In this document: positions 1 to 9,572 of the stretch, in pieces | Layout: each line of letters opens with the position of its first letter | Numbering within the stretch: position 1 is the stretch's first letter | DNA from: Methylobacterium sp. J-068 | GTDB lineage: Bacteria; Pseudomonadota; Alphaproteobacteria; Rhizobiales; Beijerinckiaceae | Length of the DNA: 64,000 nucleotides | Direction: 5' to 3' | NCBI RefSeq assembly: GCF_022829445.1 | Contig: NZ_JAKSXY010000063.1 | Span: 62,001-126,000, forward strand | Translations under genes and position numbers: made by a program | The notes under the pieces: model-generated | Database searches by the model: none | What the model was told of the DNA's origin: nothing | What the model saw: the letters and a program-made list of their open reading frames with translations, nothing else

Positions 1-90
1 CGCAGCGCGCTGCCGCAGCAGCGCCGCTCCGTCTTCGCCGAGGCGCGCGCCATGGCGGTCTCGGCCATCCCCTTCGTCTTCATGGGCTGA
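1..90 (+). CDS. C-terminal end of an unidentified protein (partial)
   Basis: Frame 1 is open from the window edge to a TGA at 88-90, giving the last 29 residues of a protein that ends ...AIPFVFMG. The tail is partly hydrophobic. A photosynthesis gene such as bchZ or pufQ often lies just upstream of pufBA, but this tail matches neither that I can recall, so I leave it unnamed. The gap to pufB is 332 bp and contains a large inverted repeat, so this gene and puf are probably not tightly co-transcribed. Confidence 0.45.
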   Translation, partial: RSALPQQRRSVFAEARAMAVSAIPFVFMG

Positions 91-135
91 CACGCAATTC
101 GGTCGATCACTTCGGTCTTCATACTCGGAACGCGC

Positions 136-229
136 CCCCTCTCCTGGAAGGAGAGGGTTGGGGTGAGGTGCAGGCCATCTCCGGAGGGGTCACACACCTC
201 ACCCTCACCCTCTCCTTCCAGGCGAGGGG
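136..229. repeat. Long imperfect inverted repeat (REP/MITE-like)
   Basis: The left arm (136-170) contains a ctcctggaaggagag core followed by ggtgaggtg. The right arm (195-229) is its near-complete reverse complement. The arms are about 35 nt with a loop of about 24 nt. Each arm contains its own small palindrome built on ctcct/aggag. Related single-arm hairpins occur at 52760-52780 and 57982-57998. The element fills most of the 91-422 gap; I see nothing else there. It could terminate the upstream transcript or be a dispersed genomic repeat. Confidence 0.7.
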
Positions 230-422
230 ACCCCGCGCCAGTTTCCGAACTGTGCGGCCGGAACTCGTCTCACGGGGCTCGGCGACGCTCACGGCGCACG
301 GGCCCCCACCGACCTCCCGTCATGCGGCGGGAAGGACCGCCGAGGCCGCGCCGCGCGGCCTCAGCGACATCCGCCGCCCCCGGACATCCGGGCGCGGCCA
401 GTCAAAGCGGAGGTTTGAACCG

Positions 423-644
423 ATGGCCAATGGCATTGTCGAGAAACCGAGCAGCCTGTCCGGGCTGACGGAACCGGAAGCCAAGGAGTTCCACGCGATC
501 TTCTTGACGAGCTTCATCATCTTCACGGCGATCGCCGTGGTCGCCCACATCCTGGTGTGGCTGTGGCGCCCGTGGCTGCCCGGACCGAAGGGCTACGCTG
601 CCCTCGAGACGGCGGCCCAGGGCGTCGTCTCCCTGCTCTCCTGA
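423..644 (+). CDS. pufB: Light-harvesting 1 (LH1) beta chain PufB
   Basis: This 73-residue antenna polypeptide binds bacteriochlorophyll and pairs with PufA in the LH1 ring around the reaction centre in the intracytoplasmic membrane. It has one transmembrane helix (about 26-48) with the AxxxH signature, Ala38 and His42, where His42 is the expected Mg ligand. A second conserved His24 lies at the membrane boundary, and the usual WRPWLP follows the helix. The ATG at 423 follows a gcggaggtttg ribosome site; a longer reading frame begins further upstream but has no antenna-like sequence. The tail after WRPWLP is about 22 residues long. It is the first gene of pufBALMC and ends 16 bp before pufA. 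Confidence 0.95.
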   Translation: MANGIVEKPSSLSGLTEPEAKEFHAIFLTSFIIFTAIAVVAHILVWLWRPWLPGPKGYAALETAAQGVVSLLS

Positions 645-660
645 GAAGGACCCCCTCATC

Positions 661-849
661 ATGCACAAGGTCTGGCTTCTCTTCGATCCGCGCCGCACGC
701 TGGTGGCGCTCTTCACCTTCCTGTTCATCCTGGCGCTGCTGATCCACTTCATCCTGCTCAGCACCGACCGCTTCAACTGGCTGGAAGGCCCCAAGGCGCC
801 GCGCACCGCCAACGCGCAGACCCTGGTCCTGCCGACGATGCCCGCCTGA
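661..849 (+). CDS. pufA: LH1 alpha chain PufA
   Basis: This 62-residue LH1 alpha antenna polypeptide has the diagnostic N-terminus [14 protein letters not shown]. Its single transmembrane helix (about 13-34) carries the AxxxH pair Ala25/His29 for bacteriochlorophyll binding, followed by the FNWLEG segment typical of alpha chains. An aagga ribosome site lies just upstream. It lies 16 bp after pufB and 111 bp before pufL; the longer gap before pufL is usual in puf operons, where a stem-loop stabilises the pufBA message, though I did not resolve one here. Confidence 0.95.
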   Translation: MHKVWLLFDPRRTLVALFTFLFILALLIHFILLSTDRFNWLEGPKAPRTANAQTLVLPTMPA

Positions 850-960
850 CCGGCGCGGCACCGAACGGCAACGGACCGCACAACACGGATGATCGGCGGG
901 CTGGCCACACACCACCCGTCGACCATCGCCGAGAATCGTGATGAGCCCTGGGAGGTCGCG

Positions 961-1785
961 ATGGCGATGCTGAGTTTCGAGCGCAAATACCGCATCCGCG
1001 GCGGCACCCTGATGGGCGGCGACCTGTTCGATTTCTGGGTCGGGCCGTTCTACGTCGGCTTCTTCGGCGTCACGACGCTGTTCTTCTCGGTGCTGGGCAC
1101 GGCCCTGATCCTCTACGGCGCGGCCCTCGGGCCGACCTGGAACATCTGGCAGATCAACATCGCCCCGCCCGACCTCAAATACGGGCTCGCCCTGGCGCCG
1201 CTCCAGGAGGGCGGCCTCTGGCAGATCATCACCTTCTGCGCGGTCGGCGCCTTCTCGTCCTGGGCCCTGCGCGAGGTCGAGATCTGCCGCAAGCTCGGCA
1301 TCGGCTACCACGTGCCCTTCGCCTTCTCGGTGGCGATCCTGGCCTACGTCACCCTGGTGGTGGTGCGCCCGTTGCTGATGGGCGCCTGGGGCCACGGCTT
1401 CCCCTACGGCATCCTGTCCCACCTCGATTGGGTCTCGAACACCGGCTACCAGTACCTGCACTTCCACTACAACCCGGCGCACATGCTGGCGGTGTCGTTC
1501 TTCTTCACCACCACGCTGGCGCTCTCGCTCCACGGCTCGCTGATCCTGTCCTCCACCAATCCCGGCAAGGGCGAGGTGGTGAAGACGCCCGAGCACGAGG
1601 ACACCTTCTTCCGCGACACCATCGGCTACTCGATCGGCACCCTCGGCATCCACCGCCTCGGCCTGTTCCTGGCCCTCTCGGCGGGCTTCTGGAGCGCGGT
1701 CTGCATCGTCATCAGCGGCCCGTTCTGGACCCGCGGCTGGCCGGAATGGTGGGGCTGGTGGCTCAACCTGCCGGTCTGGCGCTGA
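961..1785 (+). CDS. pufL: Photosynthetic reaction centre L subunit
   Basis: This 274-residue L subunit has five transmembrane helices and binds the special-pair and accessory bacteriochlorophylls, bacteriopheophytin and quinone with PufM. It starts [15 protein letters not shown], the family N-terminus, and contains [18 protein letters not shown] and the helix D/E region [12 protein letters not shown]...LSLHGSLIL with ligand histidines. The frame stays open upstream to 889, but the ATG at 961 follows a ctgggaggtc ribosome site and matches the family start. It is followed by an unusual 118-bp gap before pufM. Confidence 0.97.
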   Translation: MAMLSFERKYRIRGGTLMGGDLFDFWVGPFYVGFFGVTTLFFSVLGTALILYGAALGPTWNIWQINIAPPDLKYGLALAPLQEGGLWQIITFCAVGAFSSWALREVEICRKLGIGYHVPFAFSVAILAYVTLVVVRPLLMGAWGHGFPYGILSHLDWVSNTGYQYLHFHYNPAHMLAVSFFFTTTLALSLHGSLILSSTNPGKGEVVKTPEHEDTFFRDTIGYSIGTLGIHRLGLFLALSAGFWSAVCIVISGPFWTRGWPEWWGWWLNLPVWR

Positions 1786-1814
1786 GGCCGGATCGACCGC
1801 GCGCGACACGCACC

Positions 1815-1878
1815 TCGGACGACGGCGACGTCGGACAACGACGACTTCGGACAACGACAACTTCGGACAACACGGATT
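1815..1878. repeat. Four imperfect 16-bp tandem repeats between pufL and pufM
   Basis: Four consecutive 16-nt units begin at 1815, 1831, 1847 and 1863, each starting tcggac and resembling tcggacaacgacaact. A degenerate fifth start (tcggg) follows at 1879. They fill most of the 118-bp pufL-pufM spacer, where many phototrophs have the two genes adjacent or overlapping. No convincing reading frame runs through them. The array most likely arose by tandem slippage. It could affect mRNA processing or the L/M translation ratio, but that is inference. Confidence 0.85.
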
Positions 1879-1903
1879 TCGGGAAAGGGGGGCTCGTGAC
1901 GTC

Positions 1904-2896
1904 ATGGCCTATTACCAGAACATCTTCTCCGAAGTGCAGGTCCGGCCGATCAAGCCGGAACACGGAATCCCCGTCGACGTCGACAAGCGTTGGGGCACGC
2001 CGTTCAATTCCTACCTGTTCGGCCTCATCGGCAACGCGCAGGTCGGCCCGATCTACATCGGCTATCTCGGCGCGCTCTCCTTCGCCTGCGGGCTGATCGC
2101 CTTCGAGATCATCGGCCTCAACATGTGGGCGAGCGTGAACTGGGACCCGGTCCAGTTCGTGCGCCAGCTGCCCTGGCTCGCCCTGGAGCCGCCGCGCCCG
2201 CAATACGGCCTGCGCATCCTGCCGCCGCTGGCCGAGGGCGGCTGGTGGCTGATCGCCGGCTTCTTCCTCACCGCCTCGGTGCTGCTCTGGTGGCTGCGCC
2301 TGTTCCGGCGGGCCAAGGCTCTGGGCCTCGGCTACCACGTGCCCTGGGCCTTCGCCTCCGCGATCTGGCTGTTCCTGGTGCTGGGCTTCATCCGGCCGGT
2401 GCTGATGGGGTCCTGGAGCGAGGCGGTGCCCTTCGGCATCTTCCCGCACCTCGACTGGACCGCCGCCTTCTCGCTGCGCTACGGCAACCTGTTCTACAAC
2501 CCGTTCCACATGCTCTCGATCGTCTTCCTGTACGGATCGACGCTGCTCTTCGCGATGCATGGGGGCACCATCCTGGCGGTCAGCCGCTTCGGCGGCGAGC
2601 GCGAGATCGACCAGATCGTCGATCGCGGCACCGCCACCGAGCGCGCCGCCCTGTTCTGGCGCTGGACCATGGGCTTCAACGCCACCATGGAATCGGTCCA
2701 CCGCTGGGCCTGGTGGTTCGCGGTCCTGACCACGCTCACCGGCGGCATCGGCATCCTGCTCACCGGCACGGTGGTCGACAACTGGTACCTCTGGGCGGTC
2801 AAGCACGGCGTCGCCCCGTCCTACCCGCATGTCTATCCGCCGGTCGTCGACCCCTTGAGCGTCTCGCCGACCACCATTCCCGGGGGAGCGCCATGA
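1904..2896 (+). CDS. pufM: Photosynthetic reaction centre M subunit
   Basis: This 330-residue M subunit forms the reaction-centre heterodimer with PufL. It begins [15 protein letters not shown], the family start, and has five transmembrane helices. The helix D/E region [26 protein letters not shown] carries special-pair and non-haem-iron histidine ligands. It is slightly longer than many M subunits because of a proline-rich C-terminal tail, as seen in species that have a bound cytochrome. It is preceded by the 16-bp repeats, and an aaaggggggctc stretch supplies the ribosome site. Its stop overlaps the pufC start (ATGA). Confidence 0.97.
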   Translation: MAYYQNIFSEVQVRPIKPEHGIPVDVDKRWGTPFNSYLFGLIGNAQVGPIYIGYLGALSFACGLIAFEIIGLNMWASVNWDPVQFVRQLPWLALEPPRPQYGLRILPPLAEGGWWLIAGFFLTASVLLWWLRLFRRAKALGLGYHVPWAFASAIWLFLVLGFIRPVLMGSWSEAVPFGIFPHLDWTAAFSLRYGNLFYNPFHMLSIVFLYGSTLLFAMHGGTILAVSRFGGEREIDQIVDRGTATERAALFWRWTMGFNATMESVHRWAWWFAVLTTLTGGIGILLTGTVVDNWYLWAVKHGVAPSYPHVYPPVVDPLSVSPTTIPGGAP

Positions 2897-4002
2897 AGAC
2901 CTTCTTCACCATCCTCGGCGCCTCCGTGGCGTTCTTCCTCACGGTGGCGATGTTCGGCACCTCGGGCTGGGACCGGCCGCCGCTGGTGACGCAGCAGAAC
3001 GGCTTTCGCGGCACCGCGATGGCGCAGATCCACACCCGCGACGGCGTGGCCGAGAAGAAGGACGCCAACCTGGCGCCCGCGCCCGCCGATCCGGCCGAGC
3101 CCGGCGAGGAGCTCGCCGGCACCACCTACGAGAACGTCCAGGTCCTCAAGAACGTCAGCGTCAACGAGTTCAACCGCCTGATGGCCTCGATGACTGAGTG
3201 GGTCAGCCCCGAGCAGGGCTGCACCTACTGCCACAACACCGAGAACATGGCCGACGACGGCCTCTACCAGAAGAAGGTCGCCCGCCGGATGCTGCAGATG
3301 ACGCAGCATATCAACGCCGCGTGGAAGGAGAACCATGTCGGCGGCACCGGTGTCACCTGCTACACCTGCCATCGCGGCCAGCCGGTGCCGGCCAACATCT
3401 GGTTCACCGATCCCGGCCCGAACCGTCCCGGCGGCTTCATCGCCCGCAACAACGGGCAGAACATGGCCGCCCCCTCGGTCGGGCTCGCCTCGCTGCCCTA
3501 CGACACGCTGACCGAGTACCTCGCCGACAAGTCCATCGACAACAACGCCATCCGGGTGAACGCCACCACGGCGCTGCCCACCACCAAGGGCAAGCCGATC
3601 CAGGACGCGGAGAAGACCTACGGCCTGATGATCCACATGTCGGAGGGGCTCGGGGTCAACTGCACCTTCTGCCACAACACCCGGGCGATCTCGAACTGGT
3701 CGCAGAGCACGCCGCAGCGGACCACCGCCTGGCACGGCATCCGGATGGTGCGGGACCTCAACGGCAACTACCTCGAGCCGCTGACCTCGACCTTCCCGCC
3801 GAACCGGCTCGGCGCGCTCGGCGACGCGCCCAAGGTGAACTGCACCACCTGCCACAACGGGCAGAGCAAGCCCCTGAACGGCGCGCACGTGGTCGAGGCC
3901 TACCCGGAACTGGCGACGTCGACGGAAGTCGTGAGCGCTGCCCCGCCGGCCACCGCCCCGCCGGAACCCGCGCCCGCGATGCCGGCGCCCGCGCCGCAAT
4001 GA
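2893..4002 (+). CDS. pufC: Reaction-centre tetraheme cytochrome c subunit PufC
   Basis: This 369-residue periplasmic cytochrome re-reduces the photo-oxidised special pair. It has four c-type haem motifs: CTYCH (110-114), CYTCH (156-160), CTFCH (257-261) and CTTCH (317-321). The N-terminus has a hydrophobic segment (about 4-22) without a lipobox cysteine, so it is probably held by an uncleaved anchor helix rather than a lipid. The C-terminus is a Pro/Ala-rich tail. The start overlaps the pufM stop by four bases (ATGA), implying translational coupling. A terminator-like hairpin follows at 4026-4053. Confidence 0.97.
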   Translation: MKTFFTILGASVAFFLTVAMFGTSGWDRPPLVTQQNGFRGTAMAQIHTRDGVAEKKDANLAPAPADPAEPGEELAGTTYENVQVLKNVSVNEFNRLMASMTEWVSPEQGCTYCHNTENMADDGLYQKKVARRMLQMTQHINAAWKENHVGGTGVTCYTCHRGQPVPANIWFTDPGPNRPGGFIARNNGQNMAAPSVGLASLPYDTLTEYLADKSIDNNAIRVNATTALPTTKGKPIQDAEKTYGLMIHMSEGLGVNCTFCHNTRAISNWSQSTPQRTTAWHGIRMVRDLNGNYLEPLTSTFPPNRLGALGDAPKVNCTTCHNGQSKPLNGAHVVEAYPELATSTEVVSAAPPATAPPEPAPAMPAPAPQ

Positions 4003-4025
4003 CGACCGGGACGGCGTGACGAGGG

Positions 4026-4053
4026 CCGCCGGCACGGAGCCGGCGGTTCTTTC
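4026..4053 (+). terminator. Terminator of the puf operon
   Basis: A perfect 8-bp GC stem (ccgccggc / gccggcgg) with loop acgga is followed by ttctttc. It lies 23 bp after the pufC stop and fits a rho-independent terminator. Confidence 0.7.
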
Positions 4054-4200
4054 ACGTCGGTCGCGATGCGACCGGCGCGATCCCCGAAGGCCAAGGCGAC
4101 CGGCCGTGACTCCAACCACGGCCCGGCCATGGCCACGGACCCATTTCCGTCTTGATCCTCTGCCATGGTCGGCCGACCCGCTGAGAGATCGCGACACCCG

Positions 4201-4995
4201 ATGGCCCCACCCGCCGAGAACATCATCGAGACGCCGACCAAGTTCGATGTCTATTCCCATGTCATCCGGGCACTGGTCCTGCGTGACATGCGGACCCGGT
4301 TCGGCGGCTCGCATTGGGGCTACGCGGTCGTCGTCCTGTGGCCGGTCGCCCATATCTTCCTCATCGTCGGGATCATGGCATTCCGCGGAATGCCGTCGCC
4401 GATGGGCGACAGCCCGCTCCTGTTCGTCGCCACGGGCTGCGTGCCGGCGCTGACCTTCCAGTACATCTCGCGCGAGGTCATGAAGGCGATCATGAATAAT
4501 CGCCCGCTGATCTACTATCCGCAGGTCAAGATTTTCGATCTCATGATCGCACGACTCCTCGTGGAGATCGTCAAGGGCTTCACCGGCCTGGTGATCGTCC
4601 TGGCGATCCTCGCCTGCCTCGGTGTGGATCCCATCCCGGAGGAGCCGGCCGTGGCGATCGGCGGCTACTGCGCCGCGATCTTCATGGGCATCGGCATTGG
4701 CTCCATCAATATCGGTATCGTCTCGTTCTTTCCCGGATGGCAGCTCGGCTACATCCTGGTGACGATCAGCATGTACATAAGCAGTGGTATCTTCTTCCTG
4801 CCCCACATGCTGCCCGCCCAGATCTACGAGATCATGAAGTGGAACCCCATGGTGCAGATCGTGGAGTGGGTGCGCGTCGCCTACGAGCCCGCCCTCGGCG
4901 TCGAGGTGGATCATGCCTACGTTCTGCTCATCGCGGGCTCGACGCTCGCGATCGGACTCGTCATGGAGCGGACCGTGGTGCGCCACCTGACCTGA
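4201..4995 (+). CDS. KpsM/CtrC-like polysaccharide-export ABC permease
   Basis: This 264-residue ABC-2 type membrane protein resembles capsule/LPS export permeases: a cytoplasmic N-terminus ending in LRDMRTRFGGSHWGY, then about six transmembrane segments, including ...VVLWPVAHIFLIVGIMAF and a late ISMYISSGIFFLPHMLP loop helix. The family moves polysaccharide across the inner membrane with a KpsT-type ATPase, but no ATPase or polysaccharide gene adjoins it here. I chose the ATG at 4201, which has gagag about 14 nt upstream; 4165 is an in-frame alternative. The coding sequence looks slightly less GC-rich than its neighbours. Confidence 0.8.
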   Translation: MAPPAENIIETPTKFDVYSHVIRALVLRDMRTRFGGSHWGYAVVVLWPVAHIFLIVGIMAFRGMPSPMGDSPLLFVATGCVPALTFQYISREVMKAIMNNRPLIYYPQVKIFDLMIARLLVEIVKGFTGLVIVLAILACLGVDPIPEEPAVAIGGYCAAIFMGIGIGSINIGIVSFFPGWQLGYILVTISMYISSGIFFLPHMLPAQIYEIMKWNPMVQIVEWVRVAYEPALGVEVDHAYVLLIAGSTLAIGLVMERTVVRHLT

Positions 4996-5095
4996 TCCGA
5001 GGCGGGACGCTTGGTCCCGCGCGCCGTCCGGCGTCCCCAGCTCCGAGCCGCGCCTTCCGTGCGGCGCGGATCGCGTCACGACGGTTTTGCCTCGC

Positions 5096-6454
5096 TCAGG
5101 CGCCGCGCGGGCTCGGCTGCGACGGCGCTCTCGAACGATCCGGCGATGAGGCGGCGCGCTGGCGGGCCGCCCGGCCGAGGGCGAGGACCATCACGCTGCC
5201 GGCGGCGGTCAGGACGACGAGGGGGGTCAGGGCGAGGGGGAAACTGCCGGTCCGGTCCTTGATCACCCCGAGCATCCAGGTCGCCCCGCCGGTCCCGAGA
5301 TGGGACAGAGTGTTGATCCCCGCGATGCCGGCGCCGGCGGTTCCGGCCGAGAGCCACTCGGTGGCCAGCGCCCAGAACGGGCCCTTGATGGCGTAATTGC
5401 CCACGAGCACCAGGCTCAGGAGGACGAGCGTCACCGTCAGGGAGGTCGTGAGCGTCGTGGCGAGCAGGCAGGTCGCGGTCAGGGCCAGCGGCAGGGCGGT
5501 GCTCCAGACCCGCTCGCCCGAACGGTCGGCGCGCAGGCCCCACACGATCATGAAGACCGAGGCGATGCCGAACGGGATCATGTTGAGGAAGCCCGTCTCG
5601 ACGTTCGACAGGCCGAACGACTTCAGGATCTGCGGCATCCAGAGCGACAGCGCGTTGCTCGTGGCCGAACTGCCGGAATAGATCAGCGCCAGCGCCCAGA
5701 CGTACTTGTTGGAGAGGACCTGCCACAGGGGCAGGTGGTCGGCGACCGGGCTCGCCGCGCCGCGATCGGCGGCGATCCGGTCCGAGAGCCAGGCGCGTTC
5801 GGCCGGCGCGAGCCAGGCCGCGTCGGCCGGGCGGCTCGGCAGCAGGACGAGGGCCGCGAGCCCGAGCAGCACGGCGGGGATCGCCTCCATGATGAACAGC
5901 CACTGCCAGCCGCGCAGGGTCGCCAGCCCGTCCATCTGCAGCAGGGCGGCCGAGAGCGGCGAACCGAGGAAGCTCGAGAGCGGAATCGCGACCATGAAGG
6001 TGGCGACGATCCGGGCCCGGTAGGCCTTGGGGAACCAGTAGGTCAGGTAGAGGATCACCCCCGGGAAGAACCCGGCCTCGGCGGCGCCGAGGAGGAAGCG
6101 CCCGAGATAGAACGTGTAGGGCCCGGTCACGAAGGCCATGGCGGCGCCGACGAGCCCCCAGGTGATCATGATGCGGGCGATCCAGACCCGCGCGCCGAAG
6201 CGCTCCATGGCGAGGTTGCTCGGCACCTCGAACAGCACGTAGGCGACGAAGAACAGGCCGCCGCCGATGCCGAACATGGCCTGGCTCAGGCCCACGTCCT
6301 TGTTCATCGTCAGGGCGGCGAATCCGGCATTGACCCGGTCGATATAGGCGATGAAGTAGCAGAGGATCAGGAACGGCACGAGCCGGAGCCCGACCTTGCG
6401 CATGACGACGGCTTCGGACACCGCATCGTCCGCCGGAGCGTGGAGGGCACTCAT
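5096..6454 (-). CDS. MFS transporter, anion:cation symporter (ACS) type
   Basis: This 452-residue, twelve-helix major facilitator resembles the phthalate/tartrate/glucarate permease (ACS) group, which imports organic acids with protons. Supporting segments are the N-terminal YFIAYIDRVNAGFAAL, the motif-like GIGGGLFFVAYVLFEVPSNL, and GRFLLGAAEAGFFPGVILYL in helix 4. The substrate cannot be read from the sequence. The start at 6454 (MSALHAP) is preferred over an upstream extension of low-complexity sequence. It is divergent from a periplasmic binding protein gene, so the two may share control, but binding proteins do not normally serve MFS carriers. Confidence 0.85.
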   Translation of the reverse strand: MSALHAPADDAVSEAVVMRKVGLRLVPFLILCYFIAYIDRVNAGFAALTMNKDVGLSQAMFGIGGGLFFVAYVLFEVPSNLAMERFGARVWIARIMITWGLVGAAMAFVTGPYTFYLGRFLLGAAEAGFFPGVILYLTYWFPKAYRARIVATFMVAIPLSSFLGSPLSAALLQMDGLATLRGWQWLFIMEAIPAVLLGLAALVLLPSRPADAAWLAPAERAWLSDRIAADRGAASPVADHLPLWQVLSNKYVWALALIYSGSSATSNALSLWMPQILKSFGLSNVETGFLNMIPFGIASVFMIVWGLRADRSGERVWSTALPLALTATCLLATTLTTSLTVTLVLLSLVLVGNYAIKGPFWALATEWLSAGTAGAGIAGINTLSHLGTGGATWMLGVIKDRTGSFPLALTPLVVLTAAGSVMVLALGRAARQRAASSPDRSRAPSQPSPRGA

Positions 6455-6557
6455 GGATCGTTTCTCCCGAAGATCGACGTCGTGGGGCCGCCCGGACATG
6501 CACAGCCGCCCGCCAGGATACGATGCCAGACCGCATGGCCCAACCCGATTGCGCGCG

Positions 6558-7424
6558 ATGCGGAATGCGTGGACCCGCCTCGTCCGGGCTTGCTTTTCGG
6601 GCCCGGCCCGCTCACGGGCTCGACGGACGGTGAGCGGCCTGCTGGCGCTCGCCCTGCTGGTTTCGCTTTCCGGGGAGGTTGCCGTGGCCCTCGACCTGAC
6701 ACCCGCGCTCCGCGCCGAGATCGCCCCGACGGGCACGCTGCGGGCCGCGATCAATTACGGCAATCCGGTGCTGGCCCAGAGGGGCGCCGACGGCGCGCCG
6801 GCCGGCGTCTCGGCCGACCTCGCCCGCGAACTGGGCCGGCGCCTCGGCGTCCCGGTCGCGTTCGAGACCTTCGACACGGCCGGCCACGTGGTGGCCGCCC
6901 TCGGCGGCCCCCGGACCTGGGACGTGGCCTTCCTGGCGGTGGACCCGGAACGCGGCCGGACCATCGCGTTCAGTCCGCCCTACGTCATCATCGAGGGCGC
7001 CTATCTGGTCCGCACGGACTCCGCCCTGACCGCGAACGACGAGGTCGACCGCGCCGGAATCCGCATCGCCGTCGGGCGCAACACCGCCTACGACCTCTTT
7101 CTCGGGCGCCACCTCCAGGCGGCCGAACGGATCTACGCACCGACCTCCGCCGATGCCCTGACGCTGTTCCTCGACGCGAAGCCGGACGTGCTGGCCTCCG
7201 TGCGCCAGCCCCTGGAAAGCTACGTCAAGACCCATCCGGGCCTGCGCATACTGCCCGGCCGCTTCATGGTGATCGAGCAGACCGTCGCCACGCCGAAGGA
7301 GCGCGCGGGATCGGCCGCCTACATGCGCGCCTTCATCGAGACGATGAAGGCCTCGGGCTTCGTCGCCGAAGCGCTGGCGGCGAGCGGCCAGCACGACGCC
7401 GTGGTGGCTCCCGCGGCACCCTGA
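6558..7424 (+). CDS. Periplasmic solute-binding protein (SBP_bac_3 family)
   Basis: This protein of about 288 residues has a long basic N-terminus and a hydrophobic signal segment ending near SGEVAVALD. A type-3 binding-protein fold follows: LRAAINYGNPVLAQ, GVSADLARELGRRLGVPVAFE, then WDVAFLAVDPERGRTIAFSPPYV, a typical ligand-cleft block. Such proteins bind amino acids or small organic acids, but no ABC permease or ATPase is adjacent, so its partner is unknown. The start at 6558 is the ATG nearest the signal sequence; earlier in-frame ATGs exist but lengthen the basic leader. Confidence 0.75.
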   Translation: MRNAWTRLVRACFSGPARSRARRTVSGLLALALLVSLSGEVAVALDLTPALRAEIAPTGTLRAAINYGNPVLAQRGADGAPAGVSADLARELGRRLGVPVAFETFDTAGHVVAALGGPRTWDVAFLAVDPERGRTIAFSPPYVIIEGAYLVRTDSALTANDEVDRAGIRIAVGRNTAYDLFLGRHLQAAERIYAPTSADALTLFLDAKPDVLASVRQPLESYVKTHPGLRILPGRFMVIEQTVATPKERAGSAAYMRAFIETMKASGFVAEALAASGQHDAVVAPAAP

Positions 7425-7745
7425 ATACGGCGTTGCGATCGTCACATCACCGTCCCCGGTCAGGCACGGCCACTGCCGCATCGTACAGATCGCGACCTGC
7501 CTCAACCCCATCAGCGCATTTTCGCGCCAGCACGCTTTCGCAGCGATCATTCGAGCGGCGCGGTAAGCCGAAAGGCGGAAGACATCCGGCTGATATCCAC
7601 TGCTTGAGGATTCCTCCTCCGTCCTCTCATCCCAAACCAAATCGCCATTAAATCCAAATCAAAGCATTCTACTCGAAAAATAAAACAATATAACTAATAT
7701 TTGAAAAAATAATTACTGACACTTACCGCAACTGCAGAACGGATA
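7425..7745. other. AT-rich intergenic stretch, left edge of a low-GC island
   Basis: The first 200 bases are of normal composition and without a gene. From about 7640 the sequence changes abruptly to runs such as aaaaaataattactga, which continue into the glycosyltransferase gene. I see no integrase, tRNA fragment or clear direct repeat that would mark an insertion boundary. Confidence 0.6.
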
Positions 7746-9572
7746 TTAATTAGATTTAATTACGAGTTCGGCCAATGTCTTAACGCTAACATCGTCCGAT
7801 CGAAGGTTAGACCGAATTTTTTGCGCTAGAATTTCGGCATAACGTGAGTTTACGTAATCGCGTGCATCCTTGACCTTTGAAGAAGCAAGAATTTGGTTAC
7901 GAAAGTGGTACATTCCAGGCAGAAGATGTGAAATGCTTTTATCAATCTCTCCAAACTCCTGACCTGCGAAATGAGCAGCAAAACTCGGCGGGACATTTCC
8001 GTGTTCTACAATCGATTCCCCACCGCCAGCATACGTGCGACGCGCGAGAAATTCCTCCGCCGATTTGTACCAATAATGATTGATCCAAGCATTTTCACTG
8101 ATCGGTTCTTTTCGCGTTGCTCGCTTGACGATAGAAGGCGCAGAAACATTTCCATCATTAAAATCGTCTACTTCTTGCCCAGTCGCATCTAAGCATTGCA
8201 TTGTAAACACTTGGCTGAACCAGGGAAAATGGCAATGAGAATGAGAAGTCCACCGAGGCTGCGTAAAACATTTCGTGAGCGTCGGCTCTCTGGCCTGACG
8301 ATCTACAAATCTCTCAGGTACTGGCAGATCGACCCACCGCGCCTGACGTGACGAGCCAATAACTTGCCACGTCATCATAATGGTATTTGCGCCAAGGCTC
8401 ATTTCCCAATCAAGAAATGAACTTACATTTTCAAATTTTTTACTGTCTACAATAATGTATTCATCGAGATCTATTAGAAGCGCCCACTCATAATCAAGTA
8501 TGTCCGGCAGGAGGCCAAAGGCGTGACCATAAGCCTTATATTGGGGCGAAACTGCACCTTGCACCGCATTTCGCATCCAGACGATTGCTTCGACGGCATC
8601 CAATGCTTCAAGGAGACGATCCGACCCATCATCATTATTATTGCTATAAACAAATATCGTATCAACCCCCAACGATTTATGATACGCTATCCAATCAACA
8701 AGGTAGACGCCCTCATTTCTTACGGTTGTTACAATACACCATTTCCGGCTCGGCTCAATCAAGCTTCGCTTGACACGCGAAATCGCATGCCCGACAGATA
8801 TCAGCTGCCCCTCCGATCCAGCTTGACTCAAAAAGTCGTACTCCGGTGGCATAAGCCAATCGCGTTCGGCCAGACCAGATCGGCTACGGCTGCCCGCTTC
8901 CCAGGCTTTGAGAGCGTTCTCGCTTGCGCCAAGCCAAGGGTCGTCCACGCCAAGAAGATCGCCCCATCCCCGGAAACGATCATCGAGCTCGATTTTAGAT
9001 ATAAATTGCGGTATTTGATTCCTACTGAGACAATTTACACTTAACTCAACCACATCTCGCAAATTAGAATTTATATTAGTATTATCTTTTGTCCAAAACG
9101 AAAAGCAATTGAGCCGATCGTAGCAACCTGATGGGATATGGGATTTCGGGACTGAGACAAGTTCGAAAGTTTCCCATCCGAAGATTTCGGTGCGATTTAC
9201 AACCAATTGCCCATCTGGGTCGGCCATAAAATATTTTTCGACCAATTTGTCGAGCAGGCCAACACCGTTCGATACGCCCGTCACGCATCGAGCCGCTACG
9301 AGAGCCGCGTTACGGAAAGTGTATCCCAGATTTAGATGGAAACTACCGCCATCGGCTGCAACAAAGACATAATCGCCAGTTGGGATCTGGACTCCAAACA
9401 GCGTAACCAGCTGAGAAACATCAGCATGTCGCAGAACACGGCTCACTGGGTCGATGCCGACCATTGTGCCATGAGAAGTTCTCAGCATAAGCAATGAATT
9501 ATCGCCACGAATATTTATATATGACAGCATGCCCATCCAAAAGTTCAAGAACTCAAAAAATCGGAACCGCAA
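7746..9572 (-). CDS. Glycosyltransferase (GT2/GT92-like) with N-terminal beta-trefoil-like region
   Basis: This protein of about 608 residues appears to have two domains. Residues about 278-500 form a glycosyltransferase of the GT2/GT92 (DUF23) type: WCIVTTVRNEGVYLVDWIAYHKSLG, then IFVYSNNNDDGSD, and an acidic DLDEY at 368-372 that would bind a metal-nucleotide sugar. Residues about 15-195 hold repeat units such as GDYVFVAADGG and VNRTEIFGWETFELV (125-139), which resemble fascin-type beta-trefoil repeats that often bind sugars. There is no signal peptide. The start is uncertain: a TTG at 9572 has ggtgtgga upstream, with ATGs at 9536 and 9530. Base composition is far more AT-rich than the neighbours, suggesting transfer. 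Confidence 0.8.
   Translation of the reverse strand: MRFRFFEFLNFWMGMLSYINIRGDNSLLMLRTSHGTMVGIDPVSRVLRHADVSQLVTLFGVQIPTGDYVFVAADGGSFHLNLGYTFRNAALVAARCVTGVSNGVGLLDKLVEKYFMADPDGQLVVNRTEIFGWETFELVSVPKSHIPSGCYDRLNCFSFWTKDNTNINSNLRDVVELSVNCLSRNQIPQFISKIELDDRFRGWGDLLGVDDPWLGASENALKAWEAGSRSRSGLAERDWLMPPEYDFLSQAGSEGQLISVGHAISRVKRSLIEPSRKWCIVTTVRNEGVYLVDWIAYHKSLGVDTIFVYSNNNDDGSDRLLEALDAVEAIVWMRNAVQGAVSPQYKAYGHAFGLLPDILDYEWALLIDLDEYIIVDSKKFENVSSFLDWEMSLGANTIMMTWQVIGSSRQARWVDLPVPERFVDRQAREPTLTKCFTQPRWTSHSHCHFPWFSQVFTMQCLDATGQEVDDFNDGNVSAPSIVKRATRKEPISENAWINHYWYKSAEEFLARRTYAGGGESIVEHGNVPPSFAAHFAGQEFGEIDKSISHLLPGMYHFRNQILASSKVKDARDYVNSRYAEILAQKIRSNLRSDDVSVKTLAELVIKSN

Noticed and set aside
1815..1878. Possible CRISPR-like array between pufL and pufM
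   Set aside because: The 16-bp units are directly adjacent with no spacers and there are no cas genes.
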